A DNA stretch of 33,635 nucleotides from positions 1 through 33,635 of the forward strand of contig JASLID010000051.1 in the NCBI GenBank assembly GCA_030153045.1. The letters are read 5' to 3'. This DNA comes from Flavobacterium sp. GTDB lineage: Bacteria; Bacteroidota; Bacteroidia; Flavobacteriales; Flavobacteriaceae. The notes beneath the pieces are model-generated. The model was given only the letters and a program-made list of their open reading frames with translations. It did no database searches and had not been told where the DNA came from. Every line of letters begins with the position of its first letter. The stretch's first letter is position 1. A program made the position numbers and the translations under genes. Shown here one piece after another: positions 23,462-31,393 of the stretch.

Positions 23462-25387
23462 TTATTTTATATCTAATTTTTGATCTATAATTCTTTCGAA
23501 ATAATCCTGCATAAAGGCTTTACAAGCCTCTCCATTGGCTAACATTTCTTTGTTTGGTTTGGCAATCAAATTGTGTTCCAAAGCCTTATCCTTGATATCA
23601 TAATATCCTACAATATTCTTACCGTCAAAGGTAGTAATATAATTTCCACGTTGAAACTGATATAAATTCCCATTGAAATTAAACGTATAAGGTACAATTT
23701 TCTTGTCCCCAAGCAAACTCCTACCCCAACTTCTAAATGGTTTATCGTAACCAATCATGTCTAAAATTGTCGGATAAATATCAATTTGTTGTGCCAATTC
23801 TTTGTTTACCCCTTTCAGACTTCCATCTGGTTTATAGATAAGGATAGGCGTGGCAGTTCTATTCATTACTTTGTTATACTCGTCAAAAGCCGTTTGATTT
23901 CCATGATCGGCAGTGATAATAAAAATGGTATTTTTAAACCAAGGTTCTTTTTTAGCAGCTTCAAAAAACTTCTTAAAAGAATAATCGGTATAGCCAACAC
24001 ATTGATGCATTGGTACAGTTCCTTTTGGAAATTTACCTTCATATTGCTTTGGAACAATATAAGGTTCATGTGACGATACTGTAAAAATGGTACTAAAAAA
24101 AGGGCTTTTCTTTTTATCTAAAGTTTTCTTCATGAATTGCAGAAAAGGTTCATCCCAAATTCCCCAAACACCATCATATTCAGCATCATTACCAAATTCT
24201 GTTTTTCCATAATAATGGTCAAATCCCAAAATATTTCCAAAACCTAAAAAACCCATAGAACCATTTGGTGCTCCGTGAAAAAAGGAAGTATCGTATCCCA
24301 TTTCTTTTAGAGTGGAAACCAATGATTGTATTTTTTGCTTCGGATATGGAGAAGAAGTAAATGCATCTCTAAACGAAGGAATCCCAGCAATAACAGAAGA
24401 CATACCGTGAATTGATTTGCTTCCGTTAGCAAAACCATTGGTATAAATCATACTGTTTTGTGCCAAAGAATCTAAAAATGGCGTGTACCCTTTATATCCT
24501 GGAATATTCATGTCTTTATTGAACGAACCCCAATATTCACGTCCGAAACTTTCAGTGATGATTAAAACGATGTTCGGAGTAGTTTTCGGATTGTTTGTAT
24601 AGTGTTTAACGGGCTGAAAATTAGCTTCAACCACACTTTTATCGACCAGATTAATCTTTCTGAAACTATTTTTTCCAATGGTTCTAATGATCGAAAAAGG
24701 AGTGTTTAAAACAATATCAGCATGCTGTACTTTCGTAACATATCGATTGGCGTCTATTAAATTTAACGGACGCGTGCTTTTCTTAAAATCACCACGAATT
24801 CCACCAATAACTAACGTCGCAATGATGAGCACTCCTACAATGGAAAAAAGGAAATATTTTAATTTACTTACTGTCACAGGTTCGTCATTAACCTTGACTT
24901 TCTTATACAAATAAATCCATAAAAATGCCATGATAAAGAACAGAGCATAAACATGCCAGTAGCTCACAATAAATCGGAAGAACATGTTTCCTTTATTCGA
25001 TTCGTTTTTAATGATATCCATAAAGGCCATCGTAGTTCGGGCGTAAGTGAACTTATAATAAATGAAATCCGCAAAATTGGCCATATAACCAATTAAATTG
25101 AAGGTAAAATACACAAAGAATAAAACTCTCTGATAGTTCTTTCTGGTGTTAATCCATAACGGAAGTATTGAAAGCAGTATAAATAATCCGTTGATGTATA
25201 AAATAGCTGTGGTATCAAACACTAATCCATGATAGGACAATGCTAAATAATCTGTTACAGAATCTACTTTTAAAATTTTGTAGTTATAAACAAAAAACAA
25301 CAATCTGGCGATTGAATAAAATAGATACGCTAAAAAAATTCTATATAAAAGAGCTTTATACTCCTGAATTCTAAAAAACTTTGTCAT
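23462..25387 (-). CDS. LTA synthase-like sulfatase-fold membrane enzyme
   Basis: This 641-residue protein has about five N-terminal membrane helices (within residues 12-196) and a large periplasmic sulfatase/alkaline phosphatase-fold domain (about 270-600). Visible metal-site motifs are NIVLIITESFGREYWG (E279) and IFIITADHGNQTAF (Asp-His pair). The nucleophile is probably S325 in GSKSIHGMS, where Gram-positive LtaS has a threonine at about the same spacing. Relatives transfer phosphoglycerol or phosphoethanolamine to envelope polymers or lipids. A Gram-negative cell of this kind makes no classical lipoteichoic acid, so the acceptor is unknown. In-frame TTG codons lie upstream (from 25411), but the ATG at 25387 gives a normal N-terminus (MTKFFRIQEYK). 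It leads a two-gene operon with the phosphatase. Confidence 0.87.
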   Translation of the reverse strand: MTKFFRIQEYKALLYRIFLAYLFYSIARLLFFVYNYKILKVDSVTDYLALSYHGLVFDTTAILYINGLFILLSILPLWINTRKNYQRVLFFVYFTFNLIGYMANFADFIYYKFTYARTTMAFMDIIKNESNKGNMFFRFIVSYWHVYALFFIMAFLWIYLYKKVKVNDEPVTVSKLKYFLFSIVGVLIIATLVIGGIRGDFKKSTRPLNLIDANRYVTKVQHADIVLNTPFSIIRTIGKNSFRKINLVDKSVVEANFQPVKHYTNNPKTTPNIVLIITESFGREYWGSFNKDMNIPGYKGYTPFLDSLAQNSMIYTNGFANGSKSIHGMSSVIAGIPSFRDAFTSSPYPKQKIQSLVSTLKEMGYDTSFFHGAPNGSMGFLGFGNILGFDHYYGKTEFGNDAEYDGVWGIWDEPFLQFMKKTLDKKKSPFFSTIFTVSSHEPYIVPKQYEGKFPKGTVPMHQCVGYTDYSFKKFFEAAKKEPWFKNTIFIITADHGNQTAFDEYNKVMNRTATPILIYKPDGSLKGVNKELAQQIDIYPTILDMIGYDKPFRSWGRSLLGDKKIVPYTFNFNGNLYQFQRGNYITTFDGKNIVGYYDIKDKALEHNLIAKPNKEMLANGEACKAFMQDYFERIIDQKLDIK

Positions 25388-25481
25388 TAAAAATGAATTT
25401 TCTAACAACAAAAGTATATCTAAAATTAATATTTCAATAGAAATTTAAAAAATTATAACTTTTTTGTTACTAAATAGCGAT

Positions 25482-25489
25482 TATCTTTG
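25482..25489 (+). promoter_or_regulatory. -7 element for the serine deaminase gene
   Basis: TATCTTTG matches TAnnTTTG exactly, 22 bases before the ATG at 25512. A TTTG lies 15 bases upstream (25463-25466), slightly closer than usual. Confidence 0.5.
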
Positions 25490-25511
25490 TAATACTAAAT
25501 CGTTGTAGTTT

Positions 25512-26930
25512 ATGGAAGAATGTATTTCGGTATTTGATATGCTCAAAATTGGTGTTGGACCATCCAGTTCCCATACACTTGGGCCTTGGCGTGCAGCTGA
25601 GCGTTTTTTGAAAGAATTAAGCAACGAAAACATTTTAGAAACAACTACCCGTGTAAAAGTAGATTTATATGGTTCGCTATCTTTAACAGGAACCGGGCAC
25701 GCTACTGATTTAGCCGTGATGCTCGGATTGAGTGGTCAGGATCCTGAATATATTCCAGTACAGGATATTGATGGCATTATAAAAAGCATCAAAACCAACC
25801 ACAAACTGAATTTAAACAATCAGTTTCCTATTGATTTTAATATTGAGAATGACATTATTTTCAACAAGAATTTCTTGTCTTTTCATGCTAACGGATTAAC
25901 ATTTACCGCGTATACTCCGGATAAAACATACGAATCGACTTTCTATTCTATAGGCGGCGGATTTGTGGTAAAAGAAGAAGCTACATCAAACAAGACAGAG
26001 ATAAAATGCGCTTTCCCCTATCCTATTAATTTAGCAGCGGAATTATTAGTGTATTGCCAAAATGAAAACAAAAAAATCTCGGAGATTGTTTACGAGAACG
26101 AAAAGTCAATGCGTTCGGAAGAAGTGATTGATCACGAATTAATGCGTGTTTGGAACACGATGCTCGAATGCATGTACATTGGTTGCCATAGCGAAGGGAT
26201 TTTACCCGGAGGTTTAAATGTACGCCGTCGTGCTTTCGATATGCATCAGAACCTAATCGGTTTAGCCAATTACTCCAACCCACAAGAATGGTTAGAATCT
26301 ATCCGAAAAACAGAAGTTAAATTCCGTCAAATTTTAAAATGGGTAAGTTGTTTTGCATTAGCTGTTAATGAAGTCAATGCGTCACTTGGACGTGTTGTAA
26401 CTGCACCTACTAATGGAAGTGCCGGTGTAATTCCAGCCGTTTTAATGTATTATATGGTAATTGAGAACCACGATGCCGATGAAAAGCATGTCAAACAATT
26501 CCTAATGGTTGCTGGCGAAATTGGAAGTATCTTCAAAAAAGGCGCTACCATTTCAGCAGCGATGGGTGGTTGTCAGGCTGAAATAGGCGTTTCATCAGCC
26601 ATGGCGGCGGCAGCTCTTTGCGAAGTCATGGGCGGTACTCCTGAACAGGTTTTAATGGCGGCCGAAATTGCTATGGAACATCATTTAGGTTTAACCTGCG
26701 ACCCTATTGGTGGTTTGGTTCAAATTCCTTGCATTGAAAGAAATACTATGGGTGCCATAAAAGCCATCAATGCAGCAGAATTAGCGATGGAAACTGATCC
26801 TAAAAATGCCAAAGTGCCTTTAGATAAAGTAGTCAATACCATGTGGCAAACAGCTAAAGACATGAACAATAAATACAAAGAAACCTCCGAAGGAGGCCTT
26901 GCAATTGCTGTAAATATGGCCGATTGCTAA
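25512..26930 (+). CDS. sdaA: L-serine ammonia-lyase, iron-sulfur type
   Basis: This 472-residue enzyme converts L-serine to pyruvate and ammonia with a [4Fe-4S] cluster. The N-terminal beta domain begins with SVFDMLKIGVGPSSSHTLGPW, the family's opening signature. The catalytic alpha domain has the cluster ligands C354 (GGCQAEIG), C396 (GLTCDPIGG) and C407 (IPCIERN). Their spacing (42 and 11 residues) is that of the Legionella enzyme as I recall it. The protein ends exactly on a cysteine, C472 (NMADC). In the Legionella enzyme the C-terminal cysteine folds back as fourth cluster ligand until substrate displaces it, and that tail appears conserved here. It is a single-chain type. The next gene starts 23 bases after the stop and is probably co-transcribed. 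Confidence 0.96.
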   Translation: MEECISVFDMLKIGVGPSSSHTLGPWRAAERFLKELSNENILETTTRVKVDLYGSLSLTGTGHATDLAVMLGLSGQDPEYIPVQDIDGIIKSIKTNHKLNLNNQFPIDFNIENDIIFNKNFLSFHANGLTFTAYTPDKTYESTFYSIGGGFVVKEEATSNKTEIKCAFPYPINLAAELLVYCQNENKKISEIVYENEKSMRSEEVIDHELMRVWNTMLECMYIGCHSEGILPGGLNVRRRAFDMHQNLIGLANYSNPQEWLESIRKTEVKFRQILKWVSCFALAVNEVNASLGRVVTAPTNGSAGVIPAVLMYYMVIENHDADEKHVKQFLMVAGEIGSIFKKGATISAAMGGCQAEIGVSSAMAAAALCEVMGGTPEQVLMAAEIAMEHHLGLTCDPIGGLVQIPCIERNTMGAIKAINAAELAMETDPKNAKVPLDKVVNTMWQTAKDMNNKYKETSEGGLAIAVNMADC

Positions 26931-26953
26931 TCCAATTTGAACAAACTTCAAAA

Positions 26954-27550
26954 ATGAATATTGAGCAACAAACGCCCAGAGAATTACTTCAACAATTTTA
27001 CATTGATAATAATTTAGGGTTAGACGGTGGTCAAAATAGCTCAAGTGTAAAAATTGAATTGACCCCAAAATTTAATATCTATTTTCCCAATTTTGATGCT
27101 CGCCGAAAAGCAGTAATCAAACACGATATTCATCATTTATTAACTGGATATGACACCTCAATTATTGGTGAAAGTGAAATTAGCACTTGGGAAATTGCCT
27201 CAGGATGTAAAAAATATTGGGCTGCCTTTTTAATCGACACCAGCGGAGTAATGGCTGGATTACCATTCCATTTTATGCGGGTTTTGAAAGCCTTCGCCCG
27301 AGGAAGAAGAACAAAAAACTTGTATCACGATATATTTTCTAACGAAACTGCCCTAGATATGAAGATTTCCGAATTACGTGAAATTTTAAATCTCAACCAT
27401 AACTCAAAAAATACAGCTCCAAATTTAACAGATGTAATTTTATTCACACTATTTGTTATTTATGGAGCTGTATATTCTATATTACTTTTGATTATCCTGC
27501 CTTTTTTGCTTTTATACTCTATTTATATAGCACTATCAAATCAAAATTAG
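26954..27550 (+). CDS. COQ4-like metal-site protein with C-terminal membrane segment
   Basis: This 198-residue protein carries HDIHH (57-61), then eleven residues, then E73. That is exactly the HDxxH-x11-E metal-binding motif that marks the COQ4 family, known from ubiquinone synthesis. The surrounding 'HHLLTGYDTSIIGESEIS' also resembles COQ4 (H.LtGy.t...GE). The C-terminal 35 residues (about 160-195) are strongly hydrophobic, enough for one or two membrane passes; COQ4 itself is only membrane-associated. Flavobacteria are expected to use menaquinone, so a ubiquinone role is unlikely and the substrate is open. An in-frame TTG at 26924 overlaps the end of sdaA; I chose the ATG at 26954. The stop overlaps the stop of the converging porin gene by three bases. 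Confidence 0.68.
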   Translation: MNIEQQTPRELLQQFYIDNNLGLDGGQNSSSVKIELTPKFNIYFPNFDARRKAVIKHDIHHLLTGYDTSIIGESEISTWEIASGCKKYWAAFLIDTSGVMAGLPFHFMRVLKAFARGRRTKNLYHDIFSNETALDMKISELREILNLNHNSKNTAPNLTDVILFTLFVIYGAVYSILLLIILPFLLLYSIYIALSNQN

Positions 27551-28644
27551 AACTGTAATGAGAAAGAGGTTGTCAAAGCTAAATTATCATTTTTAAAATC
27601 GGCATTTCTTGCAAAAACAGCTTCGCCAGCATTTAAATATCGTGTTTCAAAACGAATTTTCGCCATTTTAAATGGAGCATAATCAAAATTCCATGAACTT
27701 CCTGAAACTTCAAACGGTGTGGCTGTTCCCAAAGGATTTACAATTACATTGTACTTATCCGAATAATATTCCAATCGTAAAGCACTACTCCACTTCTCAG
27801 TAATTTGATATTGTGAAATTAAAACAGGACTATACCAAATGTAATATCCATTTGCTTTTTTAAATTTCTGCTGAAAACCTGCATCGAAGCCCATTGTAAA
27901 ATTCAATTTATCAGTTGCTTTGAATTGGCTGTATAGATTATTAAAATAACGCATCTTTCTGTCTGCATCAGGTGAATCAGAGCCTACGAATGTACTCCAG
28001 TTAAACAATAATTTATCCGATTTTTTATATATTAACTGTGTACCTAAACTCAATAAACTATTTCCTTCTAATCTTTTAATACGCTGCCAGCCATTTAATA
28101 CAGAAACAGACATCAACCATTTTGAAGAAGGCTCATAAGTCAATTTTGCACCTGTTAAAAAATAAGGAGAATTTTCGGCAAGAAGCGAACGAGTAAGATT
28201 TTGATTGTTGACTCCAATGGCACTTTCAAAACCAATATGTGATGGTAAAATTCCGGCATCCAACCATAAGTTATTTTTAGAGTTCAATGAAATACCAACA
28301 TTGGCTTCACTAATCATTCGTAACTCTTCATCTTCTGCTGCATAATTGTCAGAAACATAAGTACCTGCCTGAAGCGCTAAATTTGCCCTGTATTTTGTAT
28401 TTGAAACCGAAACTTTTACCAATCCTAAATTGATATTAAACTCATTGTGACGATTATAATTGTATAAAAAAGGCAGGCGAATTCCTGTTTCGGGTTTTTT
28501 AAAATCGTAACTATAATATGTTTCAATATATCCAGAAAAATCAACTTTTGGCTTTAAATTATTTATTGAATCTTGCGGCCGCATTTCTTGATTAAAAATC
28601 AGTAGAAATGCAGCTAAAGTGATAAGGCTACTTGTTTTTTTCAT
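27547..28644 (-). CDS. Outer-membrane porin (OmpL-like beta-barrel porin)
   Basis: This 365-residue outer-membrane protein has a signal peptide, then alternating amphipathic strands throughout: VDFSGYIETYYSYDF near the N-terminus, many 'Y.F.....L' repeats, and a C-terminal strand ending in phenylalanine (TTSFSLQF), as in outer-membrane barrels. It fits the Bacteroidetes putative beta-barrel porin-2 family, which from memory often sits beside kdp potassium genes. Here it is last in the unit, 9 bases after the kup stop, so it may let K+ cross the outer membrane. A substrate cannot be read from sequence. Its stop codon overlaps that of the COQ4-like gene, and no terminator hairpin separates the two. 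Confidence 0.82.
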   Translation of the reverse strand: MKKTSSLITLAAFLLIFNQEMRPQDSINNLKPKVDFSGYIETYYSYDFKKPETGIRLPFLYNYNRHNEFNINLGLVKVSVSNTKYRANLALQAGTYVSDNYAAEDEELRMISEANVGISLNSKNNLWLDAGILPSHIGFESAIGVNNQNLTRSLLAENSPYFLTGAKLTYEPSSKWLMSVSVLNGWQRIKRLEGNSLLSLGTQLIYKKSDKLLFNWSTFVGSDSPDADRKMRYFNNLYSQFKATDKLNFTMGFDAGFQQKFKKANGYYIWYSPVLISQYQITEKWSSALRLEYYSDKYNVIVNPLGTATPFEVSGSSWNFDYAPFKMAKIRFETRYLNAGEAVFARNADFKNDNLALTTSFSLQF

Positions 28645-28653
28645 ATGTCAAAA

Positions 28654-30594
28654 TTAATTATTTTTTCTGTTTAATTCAAGGTTAGAAGCAGGACTGTAAA
28701 TCATTGGCACATTCTCAATTTCGACATCACTTTTGTCTAATCCAAAAGCTTTTTCGTCAGAAAGCGATAGTCGTTTTAGCCAGAAGTAAGAAGTCAACAT
28801 CCAACTGTCTTTCAATTCAAATTCATTTTCAACAGATAAGAATTTTTCGATAATGATAAATTTGAAATCGGGTTCAGCATTGTATTTTGTAGAACCGTCA
28901 GGACGAATATGCAAATTGAGTTCTTTTCGTTCCACTAATTCCTGAACAATTTTTTTGAAGTATAATTCAACTTTCGGCTGTACTCTAAAACCAAGGTTCA
29001 AAATCACTTTAATGACTTTATCATCTAAAATTTCGACCACTTCATAATTTAAAGTAAATGGATCGTTGGTCCTATTGATATGTAAAAACCAATACACATC
29101 TGCTCTTTTAGGTTTTTTAGCGAAGATAGATTTGATGATTTTCTCTTCTATTTCATAGGTCTTATCTGCTTTAGATAAATAAATTAAGTGAGTAGAATAT
29201 TTTGGAATGGTGTCATCTTCGCTCAATTCGTTTAGCATTGGAGTTTGTTCCACCAAATTGGTAAACTTTAAGAAACGATTGTTGATTTTTCGGGAGTAAT
29301 ACCAAACGTACATGACCATAAAAATGAAGAGTTCGAAGAATAAGAACATCCAACGTTCCTTAATTTTAACCACATTCGCAATAAAGAAAGAAACTTCGAT
29401 AATGGAGAAAATAGCCAATACAATCGCTACCCAACCTAATTTAATTTTCTTGATAAACACTAAGTAGTAAGAAAGTAACAAAGTCGTCATCAACATGGCA
29501 ATGGTGATGGAAAAACCATAGGCGGCTTCCATATGTGCCGAGTTTTTAAAGTATAAAATCATCAGAACACAACCCGCCCAAAGAATAGTATTCACAGAAG
29601 GAATGTAAATTTGTCCTTTTAAATTGGTTGGATTTTTCAAAGCCACACGAGGCCAAAAGTTTAACGAAATCGCTTCATTAATTAATGTGAATGAACCACT
29701 GATTAAAGCTTGAGAAGCAATAATAGCTGCCAATGTTGCAATGGTAATTCCGATGATCAAAAACCATTGTGGCATGATAGCGTAAAATGGGTTTTGCCCT
29801 TGAAGAAATTCGTTTCCTTGATGCATTAACCAAGCACCTTGTCCTAAATAATTTGTAATCAAAGCAATTTTTACGAATATCCAAGTAATACGAATGTTCT
29901 TTTTTCCGCAGTGACCTAAGTCGGAATATAAAGCTTCAGCTCCTGTTGTACATAAGAAAACTGCTCCCAGCAACCAAAATCCGTGCGGATACTCCACCAA
30001 TAATTTATACCCGTACATTGGATTCAACGCTTTTAAAATATCTGGATGGTGTACAATTTGAGAAACACCCAAAACCAATAACATGGTAAACCAAACCACC
30101 ATTGCTGGTCCGAAAATGTATCCTACTTTTTGTGTACCAAACCTTTGAAAAATAAACAATCCTGAAAGAATGGCAATCACAATAGGAATGGTGGGCAAGT
30201 GAGGAACGATGGCTTCCAATCCTTCTACAGCTGAAGCTACAGAAATTGGCGGTGTTATAATTCCGTCAGCTAATAAGGTTGTGGCTCCTAAAATGGTTGG
30301 AATAACTAATTTTCCTTTTCCGAAACGTTTGACTAAGGCGTATAAAGAAAATACACCACCTTCTCCTTGATTATCAGCAGAAAGTGTTAGAAATACATAT
30401 TTGAAAGTCGTTTGGAAAGTCAGGGTCCAAAATACACATGAAATTCCACCGTAAACTAATAATTCAGTGATAGCTCGATCGCCAATGATGGATTTCATTA
30501 CATACAAAGGACTGGTTCCAATATCTCCGTAAATAATACCTAGAGCCACTAAAAGTGACGCAACACTGACTTTTTGGATTGTTGATTTATTCAT
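28654..30594 (-). CDS. kup: Kup-family potassium uptake permease
   Basis: This 646-residue inner-membrane K+/H+ symporter has the family's opening signature VALGIIYGDIGTSPLYVMKSII (GDIGTSPLY at 23-31). About twelve membrane helices fill residues 10-445, including 'ADNQGEGGVFSLYALVKR' and 'ADGIITPPISVASAVEGLE'. A soluble C-terminal domain follows (about 450-646). The length fits the family. In E. coli, Kup takes up K+ at low affinity and works best at acidic pH. The gene lies between a porin gene and a KdpE/KdpD-like two-component pair on the same strand, 109 bases after the regulator's stop. The arrangement suggests regulation by K+ or osmotic signals through that pair. That would be a departure from the usual kdpFABC target. 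Confidence 0.96.
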   Translation of the reverse strand: MNKSTIQKVSVASLLVALGIIYGDIGTSPLYVMKSIIGDRAITELLVYGGISCVFWTLTFQTTFKYVFLTLSADNQGEGGVFSLYALVKRFGKGKLVIPTILGATTLLADGIITPPISVASAVEGLEAIVPHLPTIPIVIAILSGLFIFQRFGTQKVGYIFGPAMVVWFTMLLVLGVSQIVHHPDILKALNPMYGYKLLVEYPHGFWLLGAVFLCTTGAEALYSDLGHCGKKNIRITWIFVKIALITNYLGQGAWLMHQGNEFLQGQNPFYAIMPQWFLIIGITIATLAAIIASQALISGSFTLINEAISLNFWPRVALKNPTNLKGQIYIPSVNTILWAGCVLMILYFKNSAHMEAAYGFSITIAMLMTTLLLSYYLVFIKKIKLGWVAIVLAIFSIIEVSFFIANVVKIKERWMFLFFELFIFMVMYVWYYSRKINNRFLKFTNLVEQTPMLNELSEDDTIPKYSTHLIYLSKADKTYEIEEKIIKSIFAKKPKRADVYWFLHINRTNDPFTLNYEVVEILDDKVIKVILNLGFRVQPKVELYFKKIVQELVERKELNLHIRPDGSTKYNAEPDFKFIIIEKFLSVENEFELKDSWMLTSYFWLKRLSLSDEKAFGLDKSDVEIENVPMIYSPASNLELNRKNN

Positions 30595-30703
30595 TTTTTT
30601 ATCTATTTTAAATTTAATTTGAGTTCATTTTTGAGCATAGCAAAGCCCGATCACGATGAAAAAGGTATTCGCAATGGTAATAATTCAGTATGTAAAGGTT
30701 TGG

Positions 30704-31393
30704 TTATCCAGAGTTGAATCGGTAGCCTACCCCCGATTCGGTTAAAATGTATTTAGGTCGGTTAGGATCTTCTTCCAGTTTCTTTCGAAGTTGTGCCACA
30801 AAGACCCTTAAGTATTGTGTTTGTTCCGAATAGCTTTGTCCCCAGATTTCTTTTAAAATATATTGATGGGTTAAAACTCTTCCGTCGTTTTTTAATAATA
30901 AAGTCAGTAGAGAATATTCGGTGGCAGTGAGTTTGATGATTTCATTATTTACTTTTACAATTCTAGAAGCAAAATCGACTGAAACTGCTCCAAATATTGA
31001 AATAGGTTCATTGTTATTTTGAATTGTATTGCCGCGTAAAGCCGTTCTCATTCGGGCTAATAATTCCTGAGTTCGAAATGGTTTCGTTAAATAATCATTG
31101 GCGCCGTTATCTAATGCTTTTACTATTTCTTCTTCAGCGCTTTTAACCGTTAAAATAATGATTGGGTTTTGAAACCATTCGCGTAATTTGACCAAAACTT
31201 CCTGACCATCTTCATCAGGCAAACCTAAATCTAACAGAATTAAATCCGGTTGGTGACTGGCAGCCATAGTGATTCCTTCCTTTCCATCAGTCGCAAAAAG
31301 GACTTTATAATCGTTGGCTTCTAATGAAATTTCAAGCAATTTTCGTATTTGAATTTCATCGTCAATCACTAATATGGAAAAACCATTATTCAT
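30704..31393 (-). CDS. kdpE: KdpE-like OmpR-family response regulator
   Basis: This 229-residue regulator has a receiver domain (residues 1-120) with the acidic pair D11/D12, phospho-acceptor D55 (LILLDLGLPDEDG), T82 and K104 (YLTKPF). A winged-helix DNA-binding domain follows (about 130-228, with LTATEYSLLTLLLKNDGRVLTHQYILKEIWG and YLRVFVAQLRKKLEEDPNRPKYILTESGVGYRF). The sequence is closest to KdpE, especially 'TQYLRVFVAQLRKKLE.DP..P.YI.TE.GVGYR'. The ATG overlaps the end of the kinase gene by 8 bases, so the two are translationally coupled. Its likely targets are the adjacent kup and porin genes and possibly a kdp operon elsewhere. Confidence 0.92.
   Translation of the reverse strand: MNNGFSILVIDDEIQIRKLLEISLEANDYKVLFATDGKEGITMAASHQPDLILLDLGLPDEDGQEVLVKLREWFQNPIIILTVKSAEEEIVKALDNGANDYLTKPFRTQELLARMRTALRGNTIQNNNEPISIFGAVSVDFASRIVKVNNEIIKLTATEYSLLTLLLKNDGRVLTHQYILKEIWGQSYSEQTQYLRVFVAQLRKKLEEDPNRPKYILTESGVGYRFNSG

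Noticed and set aside
25388..25411. TTG start adding eight residues to the sulfatase-like protein
   Set aside because: The ATG at 25387 gives a normal N-terminus (MTKFF) right before the first membrane helix. The extension is low-complexity and has no supporting signal.
30595..30703. Possible KdpE-binding box upstream of kup (a TTTACA-like sequence on the minus strand)
   Set aside because: Such A+T-rich hexamers are expected by chance in this base composition. There is no matching second half-site and no clear -7 element, so an operator cannot be supported by sequence alone.
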